From: Verrucomicrobiia bacterium
GTDB taxonomy: Bacteria; Verrucomicrobiota; Verrucomicrobiia; Limisphaerales; JADLHS01
Length of the DNA stretch: 64,000 nt
NCBI GenBank assembly: GCA_026125285.1
Contig: JAHCLO010000035.1
Location: 1-64,000 of the forward strand
Reading direction: 5' to 3'
Shown here: positions 45,203 to 54,437 of the stretch, piece by piece
How positions within the stretch are numbered: the first letter of the stretch is position 1
Layout of the letters: each line of letters starts with the position of its first letter
Program-made: the position numbers and the translations under genes
The notes under the pieces: generated by a model
Seen by the model: the letters and a program-made list of their open reading frames with translations, nothing else
What the model was told of the DNA's origin: nothing
The model's database searches: none

Positions 45203-46341
45203 ATGTCTTGCGTAAATTCTCGCTGGCGCGGCTCGTCGCAATGCTCGTGAAGGAGTTCACCCAGATGCGCCGCGACAAGCTGACTTTCGGCATGATGCTC
45301 GGCATTCCCTTGATGCAATTGATCCTGTTTGGTTTCGTCATAAACGCCGATCCCAAGCATCTGGCCACCGCCGTGCTGCTGGCGGATCAGGGGCCGCAAG
45401 GCCGCACGATGCTAAGTGCGATTCGCAACAGCGGCTATTTCGACTTCGTCAAGGTATTGCAGACGGAAATGGAGGCCGAGGAAGCTTTGGCGCGTGGCGA
45501 GGTCCAGTTCGTGGTCAACATCCCGGCCGCCTTCAGCCGCGATCTGCTGCGCGGGGATCGTCCTGCCATCCTGGTGGAAGCCGATGCCACTGATCCGGCG
45601 GCGACGGGCAACGCGCTAGGCGCCTTGCGCGTGCTGGTTCGCGATGCGTTGCAGCATGACCTAAAAGGTCCGCTGGCCGCATTGGCTGGCGTGGACGGAC
45701 CCATCGAACTGCGCATCCACCCGCGCTACAATCCGGAAGCGATCACGCAATACAACATCATCCCGGGTCTGATGGGTGTAATCCTAACGATGACCATGAT
45801 CATGATCACCGGTCTGGCTATCACGCGCGAGCGCGAGCGGGGCACAATGGAGAATCTGCTGTCCATGCCCACGCGCCCGCTGGAAGTGCTCGCGGGGAAG
45901 ATCATCCCTTACATTTTGGTGGGTTACATTCAGGTGGGAGTAATTCTGGTCGCGGGCTATTTCCTTTTCGGCGTACCGATCACGGGCAACGTCCCGTTGC
46001 TGTTTCTTGCCGCATTTGTATTCATCGTCGCCAATCTCGCGATGGGCATCACGTTTTCGACCATTGCCCGGAATCAACTTCAGGCCATGCAAATGGCTTT
46101 CTTCGTCTTTCTACCTTCCATCTTGCTGTCGGGTTTCATGTTTCCCTTCCGGGGAATGCCGGTGTGGGCGCAGTATCTCGGGGAAATCCTGCCAATTACC
46201 CATTTCCTGCGCATCGTCCGTGGCATCATGTTGAAAGGCAACGGATATGCCGAAGTCATTCACGACCTCTGGCCAATCGCGCTGTTCGGCCTGGTTGCGC
46301 TGGTCATCGCCGTCAAACGTTACCGTCGCACGCTCGATTAG
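45199..46341 (+). CDS. ABC-2-type permease (YbhS-like)
   Basis: A 380-residue inner-membrane protein from the ATG at 45199, overlapping the ATPase stop as ATGA. One N-terminal helix (FGMMLGIPLMQLILFGFVIN) is followed by a large periplasmic domain of about 150 residues and five more helices (PGLMGVILTMTMIMITGLAI ... MQMAFFVFLPSILLSGFMFP ... DLWPIALFGLVALVIAVKRY). This is the ABC-2 / YhgE-like layout of YbhS and YhiI-associated exporters. Only one permease gene is present, whereas E. coli has YbhS and YbhR, so it probably works as a homodimer. Substrate unknown, drug or lipid export likely. Confidence 0.94.
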   Translation: MNVLRKFSLARLVAMLVKEFTQMRRDKLTFGMMLGIPLMQLILFGFVINADPKHLATAVLLADQGPQGRTMLSAIRNSGYFDFVKVLQTEMEAEEALARGEVQFVVNIPAAFSRDLLRGDRPAILVEADATDPAATGNALGALRVLVRDALQHDLKGPLAALAGVDGPIELRIHPRYNPEAITQYNIIPGLMGVILTMTMIMITGLAITRERERGTMENLLSMPTRPLEVLAGKIIPYILVGYIQVGVILVAGYFLFGVPITGNVPLLFLAAFVFIVANLAMGITFSTIARNQLQAMQMAFFVFLPSILLSGFMFPFRGMPVWAQYLGEILPITHFLRIVRGIMLKGNGYAEVIHDLWPIALFGLVALVIAVKRYRRTLD

Positions 46342-46434
46342 CAGTGTCCGGTCCCAGCGGATGGAAGGGCTTGGCTCGAAATAGGCGGCCATCGCCACGG
46401 TTGCGGTCCAGAGTGGGCTTGCTATAATGGGCGC

Positions 46435-46566
46435 GTGAACCATTTGACAAAGCAGGAGCAATTGGTTCTCTGCATCATACTGGGACTGCTGCTGACAGGC
46501 TGGGCGGTCAAGTCGTGTCGCACCGCGCATACGCCAGCGGCCACGATGCAAACGGGGAAAACTTAA
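46435..46566 (+). CDS. Small single-pass membrane protein (43 residues)
   Basis: A GTG-started frame that ends 2 bases before the ATG of the Minf_1886-family gene. The peptide begins MNHLTKQEQLVLCIILGLLL and continues TGWAVKSCRTAH, a short amphipathic start, one membrane helix and a polar tail. The TAA is immediately followed by the next start, so translation is likely coupled. Too short for family assignment. The consistent membrane-protein character supports a real gene. Confidence 0.6.
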   Translation: MNHLTKQEQLVLCIILGLLLTGWAVKSCRTAHTPAATMQTGKT

Positions 46567-46568
46567 AT

Positions 46569-47006
46569 ATGCAGGAAATCAGTTTTGAGGAAGCCGTCGA
46601 GCGGATCCTCGCGAAAGACGGGCGTTTCCATCGCGATGCGTACGGATTTGTGCGGGATGCGTTGGACTACACCCAGAAGGCCGGCGCCAACCGGGAGAAG
46701 CTAGGCAAAGTCCACCATGTAACCGGTGCGGAATTGCTGGAGGGCATCCGCCAGTTTGCCTTGAGTCCGGCGGGATTCGGTCCGATGACGATTACGGTGC
46801 TGGAAGAATGGGGCGTGCGGCAGTGTCGGGATTTTGGCGAGATTGTTTTCAATATGGTCGAAATCGGTTTGCTGGCCAAGACCGAGCAGGATCGTTTGGA
46901 AGACTTCGATGAGGGCTACGATTTTGTGACCGCGTTTCGGAAACCGTTTTTGCCGGCGAGCAAGCTCACCACCAGTCCCCCAGTGGTCCCGACCACAAAT
47001 GACTGA
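46569..47006 (+). CDS. Minf_1886-family protein
   Basis: A 145-residue protein from the ATG at 46569 (MQEISFEEAVERILAKDGRF). The first 18 codons of the longer frame belong to the overlapping small-ORF region. The conserved core is YGFVRDALDYTQKAGANREK, HHVTGAELLEGIRQFALSPA, GFGPMTITVLEEWGVRQCRD and FGEIVFNMVEIGLLAKTEQD. This family is named after a Methylacidiphilum infernorum gene and is typical of Verrucomicrobiota and Planctomycetes; its function is unknown. It is cytosolic and lacks signal or membrane segments. The gene precedes an M16 peptidase by 53 bp. Confidence 0.93.
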   Translation: MQEISFEEAVERILAKDGRFHRDAYGFVRDALDYTQKAGANREKLGKVHHVTGAELLEGIRQFALSPAGFGPMTITVLEEWGVRQCRDFGEIVFNMVEIGLLAKTEQDRLEDFDEGYDFVTAFRKPFLPASKLTTSPPVVPTTND

Positions 47007-47059
47007 GCCAGGCAGCGATTCATGATTCAAGACCTTGCCTCCGAGTTCGCACCATTTCA

Positions 47060-49639
47060 ATGATCGCCAACGCCATTGCCTCCGCCGAGACTCCTTCGGA
47101 AATTCCTGCGATCCCGCCCGGCGTGAAACTGACCACGCTGGATAATGGCTTGATGATCATCGTGCGCGAGGATCACAGCGCGCCGGTTGTTTCCGCCCAG
47201 GCATGGTGCATGGCGGGGAGCATTCATGAGGGCAGGTGGCTGGGCGCCGGTTTGTCGCACGTGCTGGAGCACATGTTGTTCAAGGGCACCACCACGCGTC
47301 CCGGCAGCCGCATTGACCAGGAGGTCCAGGAAGCCGGCGGATACATGAACGCGTACACCTCGTTTGACCGCACGGTGTATCACATTGATGTGCCGAACAC
47401 CGGCGCCCGCGTGGCCATTGACATCCTGTGCGACATCATGCAGCACGCCGCGTTGCCGGACGAAGAGCTGGACAAGGAGAAGCAGGTCATCGTGCGGGAA
47501 ATGGACATGAATCAAGACGACCCCGGCCGGCGCGCGGGCCGGCGGTTGTTTGAGGTTGCCTACACCAAGAGTCCCTACCGCTACACGGTGATTGGTTATC
47601 CGGATATTTTCCATGAAGTGAAACCAGCCGATATCCGCGGCTATTACCAGGAGAAATATGTTCCGAACAACGTCTTCTTCGTGATCGTGGGTGACGTGAA
47701 GCACGAAGAAGTGGTGGGGCAGATTCGCGCGGCCTACGCCAGCACCAAAGCCAGGGCGCTGCCGCCGGTGGTTCTCCCGGAAGAGCCGCGCCAGACCGCT
47801 CCGCGCGAAATCATTGAGGAAGCACCCATTGAACTGGGGTACTTGCACTTTGCTTGGCACATTCCGGAGTTGCGGCATCCCGACGTGCCGGCGCTGGACG
47901 TGCTGGCGGTGCTGCTGGGCAGTGGACGCAGTTCACGCCTGTATCGCGAAGTGCGCGAAAAATTGGGGCTGGTGAACTACGCGGATGCGTGGACCTATAA
48001 TCCCGGCAACGCGGGGTTGCTGGGGATGAGCGCGGTGGTGGATGGGGACAAATTCGCAACGGCACGGAACGCCCTGCTTGCCGAGGTGGAGAAACTCCAG
48101 CGCGAGGTCATCGCCGTCGAGGAAGTGAGCAAGGCGGTCAAGCAATACATTGCCGCCACGCTGGCGACCCGCAAAACGATGCAAGGCCAGGCGCAGGACC
48201 TGGGCGGAAGCTGGCTGGTGGCCGGCGATCTTAATTTCTCCGAGCGTTATCTTGCGGCGGTCAAGCGTGTGACCCCCGCCGAGTTGCAGCGGGTCGCTCG
48301 CCTGTATCTGACCGCAGAGAATCGCACGCTTTACGCGCTTCTACCCAATGGAGTCGCGCCCAAGTCCACGGTGGCCGTCGAGTTGTCCCGCGAGCATGCC
48401 ATTCAGAAAGTCGAATTGCCGAGCGGCTTGCGCTTGCTGATCAAAGAAGATCATCGCCTTCCATTCGTGGAATTCCGCGCCGTCTTTCAGGGTGGCGTGC
48501 TCATGGAAAACCCCGCCAACAATGGGGCCACCCAGTTGCTCGCCAAACTCTTGCTCAAAGGCACCGCAACGCGTACGGCCGAGGAAATAGCCACGGAAAT
48601 CGAATCTGTCGGCGGCAGCATTGACAGCTACGGCGGCAATAACAGTTTCGGAGTAAACGTCGAGGTACTCAGTTCGGATTTTGCCGCGGGGCTGGAATTG
48701 CTGTCCGATGCGCTCCTCAATCCCGTGTTCCCGGCATCGGCGCTGGAACGGGAGCGGGAAATTCAGCTTGCCGGAATCCGTGCCCAGAAGGATGAACTGC
48801 TCAAGAGCGCCAGCAAGGCGATGCGCCGCGCATTGTTCGGTGAAGCCGGCTATGGACTTGATCCTTTGGGTTCGGAAGCAAGCGTCGAGCGAATCCAGGT
48901 CGCCGATTTGAAGACAATTCACCGTGAACTCGCGACGCCGGCCAATTGTGTGCTGGCCATTTACGGTGATGTGACTCCCCGGGAAGTGAAGCTGGCCGTG
49001 GAGCGGGCTTTTGCGAAGTGGAAACCGGCGAGACTGACCACGGATCAGTTGATCAAGTCCCAAAGCGTCGAACTCACGACGATCAAACGAGTCAGCGAGA
49101 CGCGCGACAAGAAACAGGCGGTGCTGGTCATTGGCTTTCCGGGTACGACCTTGTGTGCGGAAGACCGTCATGCCCTGGACTTGCTACAGGAGGCATGCAG
49201 TGACCTCGGCTCACGATTGTTTTTGCGCGTCCGCGAGAAACTCGGACTGGCTTACTATGTCGGCGCGCAGAATTTTGTCGGCCTGGTACCGGGGTTCTTC
49301 GCCTTCTACGCCGGCACAGAACCGGAAAAGGCGGCGTTGGTGGAGAGCGAGATGCTGAAGGAGGCCGCCTTGCTGCGCAGCGAAGGACTGACGGCGGAGG
49401 AACTGCAGCGGGCGAAAGCCAAACTGATTGGCCAGAAAAAGATCGCACGGCAAGACCTCGGCAGTCTGGCCATGACGACCGCGTTGGATGAGCTTTACGG
49501 CCTGGGCTTTGGCTACACGGATGCCGAGGATGCGAAACTGGAAGCGGTCACGCTTGAGGATGTCAAACGCGCGGCGCAACTGTATCTCAGGTCTGATGCC
49601 TTCGTCGTTGCGTTGGTGAAACCTGAAGCCGGTAACTGA
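47060..49639 (+). CDS. M16-family zinc peptidase with two fused domains
   Basis: An 859-residue protein containing two M16 (pitrilysin) halves. The first holds the inverted zinc motif HVLEH (residues 67-71) within LSHVLEHMLFKG, and the downstream Glu region EKQVIVREMDMNQDDPGRRA. The second half, from about residue 450 (VELPSGLRLLIKEDHRLPFV), aligns in layout (GATQLLAKLLLKGTATRTAE) but has no HXXEH, so it is a structural partner, as in mitochondrial processing peptidase or PqqL-type proteins. No clear signal peptide is seen, so either the start lies elsewhere or the enzyme is cytosolic. It likely degrades peptides. Confidence 0.94.
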   Translation: MIANAIASAETPSEIPAIPPGVKLTTLDNGLMIIVREDHSAPVVSAQAWCMAGSIHEGRWLGAGLSHVLEHMLFKGTTTRPGSRIDQEVQEAGGYMNAYTSFDRTVYHIDVPNTGARVAIDILCDIMQHAALPDEELDKEKQVIVREMDMNQDDPGRRAGRRLFEVAYTKSPYRYTVIGYPDIFHEVKPADIRGYYQEKYVPNNVFFVIVGDVKHEEVVGQIRAAYASTKARALPPVVLPEEPRQTAPREIIEEAPIELGYLHFAWHIPELRHPDVPALDVLAVLLGSGRSSRLYREVREKLGLVNYADAWTYNPGNAGLLGMSAVVDGDKFATARNALLAEVEKLQREVIAVEEVSKAVKQYIAATLATRKTMQGQAQDLGGSWLVAGDLNFSERYLAAVKRVTPAELQRVARLYLTAENRTLYALLPNGVAPKSTVAVELSREHAIQKVELPSGLRLLIKEDHRLPFVEFRAVFQGGVLMENPANNGATQLLAKLLLKGTATRTAEEIATEIESVGGSIDSYGGNNSFGVNVEVLSSDFAAGLELLSDALLNPVFPASALEREREIQLAGIRAQKDELLKSASKAMRRALFGEAGYGLDPLGSEASVERIQVADLKTIHRELATPANCVLAIYGDVTPREVKLAVERAFAKWKPARLTTDQLIKSQSVELTTIKRVSETRDKKQAVLVIGFPGTTLCAEDRHALDLLQEACSDLGSRLFLRVREKLGLAYYVGAQNFVGLVPGFFAFYAGTEPEKAALVESEMLKEAALLRSEGLTAEELQRAKAKLIGQKKIARQDLGSLAMTTALDELYGLGFGYTDAEDAKLEAVTLEDVKRAAQLYLRSDAFVVALVKPEAGN

Positions 49640-49733
49640 GGCTGAGGAGCGGCGATATGGTGATTCCAGAATTGTCTCGCGCGTGTCGAGTGCGGGGCTT
49701 ACGATGCGAGGCGGGTAAAGACCCGCGTAATTC

Positions 49734-51209
49734 ATGAAAGTACTGCTCGTCAGTCCGCAAACCCCAGACACCTTCTGGAGCTTCAAGCATGTCCTCCGTT
49801 TTGTCGCCAAACGGGCCGCGTTTCCGCCCCTCGGCCTGCTCACTGTCGCCGCGATGCTGCCACGTGAGTGGGACCTTCGGGTGGTGGACATGAACGTGAC
49901 CCGGCTCACAGACGACGATTTGCGCTGGGCGGATTATGTGATGTTGAGCGCCATGATTGTTCACAAGGAATCCGTGCGCGAAGTGGTGGCACGCTGCACA
50001 GCGCTGGAGCGGCAGGTGATCGCCGGTGGGCCGCTGTTTACCACCGGCCATGAGACGTTCCCGGAGATCCAACATTTCGTGCTCGGAGAGGCGGAGGAAG
50101 TGATGCCCCAACTGGTGGCGGATTTGCAGCAGAGCTGTCTGCAACGCATTTACCGCGCCCCGCGTTGGCCGAGTCTTCACCAGACGCCCATCCCGCGCTG
50201 GGATTTGGTGGACCTGCGCCATTACGTGACGATGGCCGTGCAATTCTCGCGCGGCTGTCCGTTCGACTGCGAATTCTGCGATATCATCGTCATGAACGGT
50301 CGCATCCCCCGCACCAAGACCCCCGAGCAACTCGTCGCCGAACTGGAAGCCCTGCGGTTGCGGGGTTGGAAGGACATGGTGTTTATCGTGGATGACAACT
50401 TTATCGGTGACAAACGACGCACGCGGGCCTTATTGCGCGCCCTCGTGGACTGGCGGCGCCGCACGCGGCCATCCATGGGCTTTCTGACGGAGGCCTCGGT
50501 GAATCTGGCCGACGATCCGGAATTGTGCGCCCTCATGGTCGAGGCGGGATTCACCAAGGTTTTTGTCGGCATCGAAACCCCGTCCAAGGAGGCCTTGGAG
50601 GAGTGTCGCAAACTCCAGAATCGAAGCCGGGATCTGGTTGCTTCCGTTCGGCGATTGCAGCAGGCCGGCCTGGAGGTCATGGGCGGCTTCATCGTCGGTT
50701 TTGACAGCGACAAGAGCGACATCTTCAAACGTCAGTTTGAGTTCATCCAACATTCCGGCGTGGTGACGGCAATGGTGGGGCTGCTCACCGCCTTGCCACA
50801 AACGCGGCTCTGGCAACGGCTCAAGAGCGAAGGGCGGCTTGAAACCGAAACCAGCGGCAACAACACTCAGGCGGAACTGAATTTTCAACCGCGGTTGAAC
50901 CGTGACTTCCTGCAATCGGGTTATCGGGAATTGATGAAGAAGCTCTACGAGCCCAAGGTCTATTACCAGCGCGTGCGGACTTTTCTGCAACATCATCACC
51001 GTCCCACTGGCCCCCGCCTCCGACTCTCCTGGTCGGACTTCATGGCCTTCCTGAAGTCCTTCTGGCTTCTGGGCGTATGGTATCGGGGACGCGTGGCTTA
51101 CTGGCGTTTTTTTTGGAGCACGCTCCTGCGCCGTCCCCGTCAATTCCGGCGCGCCATTGAGTTTGCGATTGTGGGCTACCATTTCCGGCGGGTGGCGCGG
51201 CAACTGTGA
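49734..51209 (+). CDS. B12-binding-domain radical SAM protein
   Basis: A 491-residue enzyme. The N-terminal 130 residues form a cobalamin-binding Rossmann fold (MKVLLVSPQTPDTFWSFKHV ... IAGGPLFTTGHE). The radical SAM core begins with SRGCPFDCEFCD, giving the CX3CX2C cluster at Cys175, Cys179 and Cys182, and continues with FIVDDNFIGDKRRTRALLRA and VFVGIETPSKEALEECRKLQ. The C-terminal 130 residues resemble the DUF4070 domain, with LNRDFLQSGYRELMKKLYEP. Relatives include hopanoid-modifying HpnP/HpnR-type methylases, but the reaction here is unassigned. The histidine of classical B12 ligation is not evident. Confidence 0.92.
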   Translation: MKVLLVSPQTPDTFWSFKHVLRFVAKRAAFPPLGLLTVAAMLPREWDLRVVDMNVTRLTDDDLRWADYVMLSAMIVHKESVREVVARCTALERQVIAGGPLFTTGHETFPEIQHFVLGEAEEVMPQLVADLQQSCLQRIYRAPRWPSLHQTPIPRWDLVDLRHYVTMAVQFSRGCPFDCEFCDIIVMNGRIPRTKTPEQLVAELEALRLRGWKDMVFIVDDNFIGDKRRTRALLRALVDWRRRTRPSMGFLTEASVNLADDPELCALMVEAGFTKVFVGIETPSKEALEECRKLQNRSRDLVASVRRLQQAGLEVMGGFIVGFDSDKSDIFKRQFEFIQHSGVVTAMVGLLTALPQTRLWQRLKSEGRLETETSGNNTQAELNFQPRLNRDFLQSGYRELMKKLYEPKVYYQRVRTFLQHHHRPTGPRLRLSWSDFMAFLKSFWLLGVWYRGRVAYWRFFWSTLLRRPRQFRRAIEFAIVGYHFRRVARQL

Positions 51210-51293
51210 AGTTACCTCGGATGCCCGGTCGGTCGAATCAAAGCCCCTCGTCGGGTCGGCCCTTCCATCGGTTATTCTGGCATCTGGCTCCAG

Positions 51294-53498
51294 CTATTTC
51301 TTCAGATAGTACTTCTCGGTGTATTCCCGCACCATGCGTTCGGTGTTGAACTGCGGTACCAGGGTGGCCATGGCGTGGCGGACTTTCTGAATCCACTGGC
51401 GGGGGATACCTTGGGCGTCGCGATTGAAGAAGCAGGGGATGACTTCCTCGGTGAGGGCTTTGTAGAGATTGGCGCTGTCGAGACGGTCCTGTTCCTCGAC
51501 GGATTCCGGGTGGGCATCCTCGCCGATGGCGAAACCATTCTCGCCGTCGTAGCCTTCACGCCACCAGCCGTCGAGGATGCTGAGGTTGAGGCAGCCGTGG
51601 CAGCCGGCTTTCATGCCGCTGGTGCCCGAGGCCTCCAGTGGTCGGCGGGGGTTGTTCAACCACACGTCGCAGCCGGACACCATCTGGCGGGCGATGTGGA
51701 CGTCATAATTCTCGATGAACACGAGATGGCCCTTGAGGTCGCTGTACTGGCTGAGGTGAATGATGTGTTGGATGTAGCGTTTGCCGTCATCGTCGCGGGG
51801 GTGGGCCTTGCCGGCGAAGATGAATTGCACGGGTTGGGCCTGGTCGCGGGTGAGCCGGACGATGTTCTCCATCTGCTGGAAAATAAGCGGGGCGCGTTTG
51901 TAGGTGGCAAAGCGCCGGGCGAAGCCGATGGTCAACGCGTCGTTGTTGAGCAGGTGATCGAAGGCAATGAAATCGCCGTGCGTGACGCGTTGGTGTTGGA
52001 GCAGGAGGCGGCGGCGGGTGAATTCGAGCAGCTCGCGGCGCAGTTTGTAGCGCAGCGCCCAGATTTCCTCGTCGCTGATAAATTCCGGGTCGGTCATGCG
52101 CTGCCAGAATTCGGGTGAACTCATTTCGCGGTCCCAGTCGCGGGCGGCGCGGACCCGCCAGAAGCGTGTGCTGTCGCCAACCGGAACCGGTTCGGAGGCC
52201 ACCTGTGGCTGCTCCGTGAGTTTGCGGCGCCAGAAGCGGCGCACGGGGCCTTTCATCCAGCCGAGAAGGTGAATGCCATTGGTGACGTGCCCGATGGGGA
52301 CCTTTTCGACCGGGACGTTCGGATACAGGCTGTGCCACATGTGGCGGCTGACGCGGCCATGCAATTCACTGACGCCGTTGGCGGCGCGCGAGAGCTTGAG
52401 CGCGAGGACGGTCATGCAGAAGGGCTCGTGTTTGTCATCGGGTTTTACGCGGCCCAGCGCCATCAAATCCTCGAAGGGCACGGTGGTATGCACCCGGAAG
52501 CGGTGCAGGGCGTAATCCATCAATTCCGGGCTGAAGCGGTCGTGCCCGGCTTCGACGGGAGTGTGCGTGGTGAAGAAACATTCGGTCTTGGTCTCGGCGA
52601 CGGCTTTGGCAAATGGTTTTCCGGCCGCCATGCGTTCACGAATCAATTCCAGCGTGAGGAAGGCGGCGTGGCCTTCGTTCATGTGGAACAGCGATGGCTG
52701 AATGCCCAGGGCGCGAAGCAAACGCACGCCGCCCATGCCGAGCAGGACCTCTTGCATGATGCGCGTGGTGCTGTCGCCGCCGTAAACCCGTTGAGTCAGG
52801 TCGCGGTAGTGTTGTTCGTTCTCGGGGCGGTTGGCATCGAGCAGGAACACGGGCACACGGCCGACATTGACGCGCCAGGCCTGGAAGAAGACCTGGTTCA
52901 TGCCAATGTCCACGGAGCAGACCAGCGGTTCGCCCTTGGAATTGAGAACGGGCTCCACGGGCAGGTTTTTGGGATTCAGATGGGTGTAGTATTCGGTCTG
53001 CCAGTTGTTGGCATCGAAGGCTTGTTGGAAATAACCCTCGCGATAGAACAGGCTGATGCCGACGAAGCCGAGGCCCAGATCGCTGGCGGACTTGGCGTGA
53101 TCGCCGGCGAGGATGCCCAACCCGCCGGCGGCGATGGGAAGGGTTTCATGGAAACCGAATTCCGCCGAGAAGTAGGCGACGGGACGCTCCGCCAGTTGCG
53201 GGGCGTGCTTGGCGGCCCAGGTGTCCTTCTCATTCAGGTAATCGTCGAAATCGCGCAGGACCTGGCGGACGTGGTCGGCGAAATCCTGCTCCTGTAGGCG
53301 GACGCGGAGTTCGTATTCGGAGACTTCGTGCAGGATCGCGACGGCATTGTGGTAAAGATTCTGCCAACTGCGCGGCGAGAGTTCCTGGTAGAGTTCCTGG
53401 GCTTCCTGGTCCCAGGTCCACCACAAGTTGCGCGCCAGGCGGTTGAGGCCGTTGACGAGTTCCGTGATTTCTGCCGCCGATAACGGTTGCTTTGCCAT
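51294..53498 (-). CDS. glgP: Alpha-glucan phosphorylase (glycogen phosphorylase-like)
   Basis: A 734-residue enzyme of the archaeal/bacterial alpha-glucan family, shorter than the classic 800-850-residue GlgP. The N-terminal DUF3417 domain is seen in VNGLNRLARNLWWTWDQEAQ. YFSAEFGFHETLPIAAGGLG and FHMNEGHAAFLTLELI follow, and the pyridoxal-phosphate lysine lies in EASGTSGMKAGCHGCLNLSI. It releases glucose 1-phosphate from glycogen or maltodextrin using inorganic phosphate in the cytosol. The partial glgA gene at the right edge makes the opposite reaction plausible in the same cell, though not in the same operon. The upstream region overlaps the leader of the divergent permease gene. Confidence 0.94.
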   Translation of the reverse strand: MAKQPLSAAEITELVNGLNRLARNLWWTWDQEAQELYQELSPRSWQNLYHNAVAILHEVSEYELRVRLQEQDFADHVRQVLRDFDDYLNEKDTWAAKHAPQLAERPVAYFSAEFGFHETLPIAAGGLGILAGDHAKSASDLGLGFVGISLFYREGYFQQAFDANNWQTEYYTHLNPKNLPVEPVLNSKGEPLVCSVDIGMNQVFFQAWRVNVGRVPVFLLDANRPENEQHYRDLTQRVYGGDSTTRIMQEVLLGMGGVRLLRALGIQPSLFHMNEGHAAFLTLELIRERMAAGKPFAKAVAETKTECFFTTHTPVEAGHDRFSPELMDYALHRFRVHTTVPFEDLMALGRVKPDDKHEPFCMTVLALKLSRAANGVSELHGRVSRHMWHSLYPNVPVEKVPIGHVTNGIHLLGWMKGPVRRFWRRKLTEQPQVASEPVPVGDSTRFWRVRAARDWDREMSSPEFWQRMTDPEFISDEEIWALRYKLRRELLEFTRRRLLLQHQRVTHGDFIAFDHLLNNDALTIGFARRFATYKRAPLIFQQMENIVRLTRDQAQPVQFIFAGKAHPRDDDGKRYIQHIIHLSQYSDLKGHLVFIENYDVHIARQMVSGCDVWLNNPRRPLEASGTSGMKAGCHGCLNLSILDGWWREGYDGENGFAIGEDAHPESVEEQDRLDSANLYKALTEEVIPCFFNRDAQGIPRQWIQKVRHAMATLVPQFNTERMVREYTEKYYLKK

Positions 53499-53618
53499 AG
53501 TTCAAAACATCTGATTCAAGTTTCCAGCAATGAAGCTGGGACGGTAGTGACGGAGCCGCGCTGGGGCAAACAAAAATCCTTGTTCCCCTGGCACGCGGCC
53601 ATCGGTACGCTGCGTGCA

Positions 53619-54434
53619 ATGCCCGGTCTGACCAAGTACTGGCACGTGCTGAACATTGGCGTGCAAAACAGCCTGACGTATCGCTTCAATTTTCTGACGC
53701 GGACGTTGTTCGGGTTCATTCCGCTGACGGCAATGCTGTGGTTGTGGCGGACGATCTACGAGGGCAAGGGCGCGGATGCCACCGTGGGCACCTACACATT
53801 GGCGCAGATGATCTCCTACTATTTGGTGGTGACGGTGGTGGACGCTTTCACGGCGGTGAGCGAAGACGATTGGCAGATCGCGGCGGACATCAAGGACGGG
53901 CGGATCAGCCAGTTTTTGCTCAAGCCGATAGACTACCTGTGGTTCCGCCTGTGCCTGTATTTTTCCGGCCGGCTGACTTACCTGGCGGTGGCGTTTGTGC
54001 CGGTGACGTTGCTGATTCTCTATCTGCGGCATTACTTCGTGCTGCCGCCGGATGGAATGACGGTGGCGTTCTTTGCGCTTTCGGTGCTACTCACGGCGTT
54101 GCTCCAGTTCTTTCTTTCTTACATGATGGCGATGCTGGCGTTCTGGGTGCTCGAAGTCTCCACGTTCATTTTCATCCTCTATGCGTTTGAGTACATTGCC
54201 AGCGGACACATGTTCCCGCTGGACATCCTGCCGCCGGTGGTGGAAGGGGCGTTGTATTTCACGCCCTTTCCTTATCAACTCTATTTTCCAGTCGGCATTT
54301 ACATGGGCAAAGTCACGGGGATGGAATTGATCACGGGACTGGTAATGCAGGCGGGGTGGGTGGTGCTGGCGTATCTGCTGGCGCGCTTCGCCTGGCATCG
54401 CGGCATCAAGCGATACGCTGCGGCGGGAGGTTGA
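53619..54434 (+). CDS. ABC-2 family permease (PF06182-like), first of a pair
   Basis: A 271-residue inner-membrane protein from the ATG at 53619 (MPGLTKYWHVLNIGVQNSLT). The frame extends upstream to 53487 but that part is not conserved-looking and overlaps glgP. Six hydrophobic helices are visible (FNFLTRTLFGFIPLTAMLWL ... FFLSYMMAMLAFWVLEVSTF ... ITGLVMQAGWVVLAYLLARF). The pattern IADDIKDGRISQFLLKPIDY (the text reads IAADIKDG) is characteristic of the ABC2_membrane_6 family, whose members work in pairs with an ATPase. The partner permease follows 3 bp downstream. No ATPase gene is adjacent. Confidence 0.9.
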   Translation: MPGLTKYWHVLNIGVQNSLTYRFNFLTRTLFGFIPLTAMLWLWRTIYEGKGADATVGTYTLAQMISYYLVVTVVDAFTAVSEDDWQIAADIKDGRISQFLLKPIDYLWFRLCLYFSGRLTYLAVAFVPVTLLILYLRHYFVLPPDGMTVAFFALSVLLTALLQFFLSYMMAMLAFWVLEVSTFIFILYAFEYIASGHMFPLDILPPVVEGALYFTPFPYQLYFPVGIYMGKVTGMELITGLVMQAGWVVLAYLLARFAWHRGIKRYAAAGG

Positions 54435-54437
54435 GGC

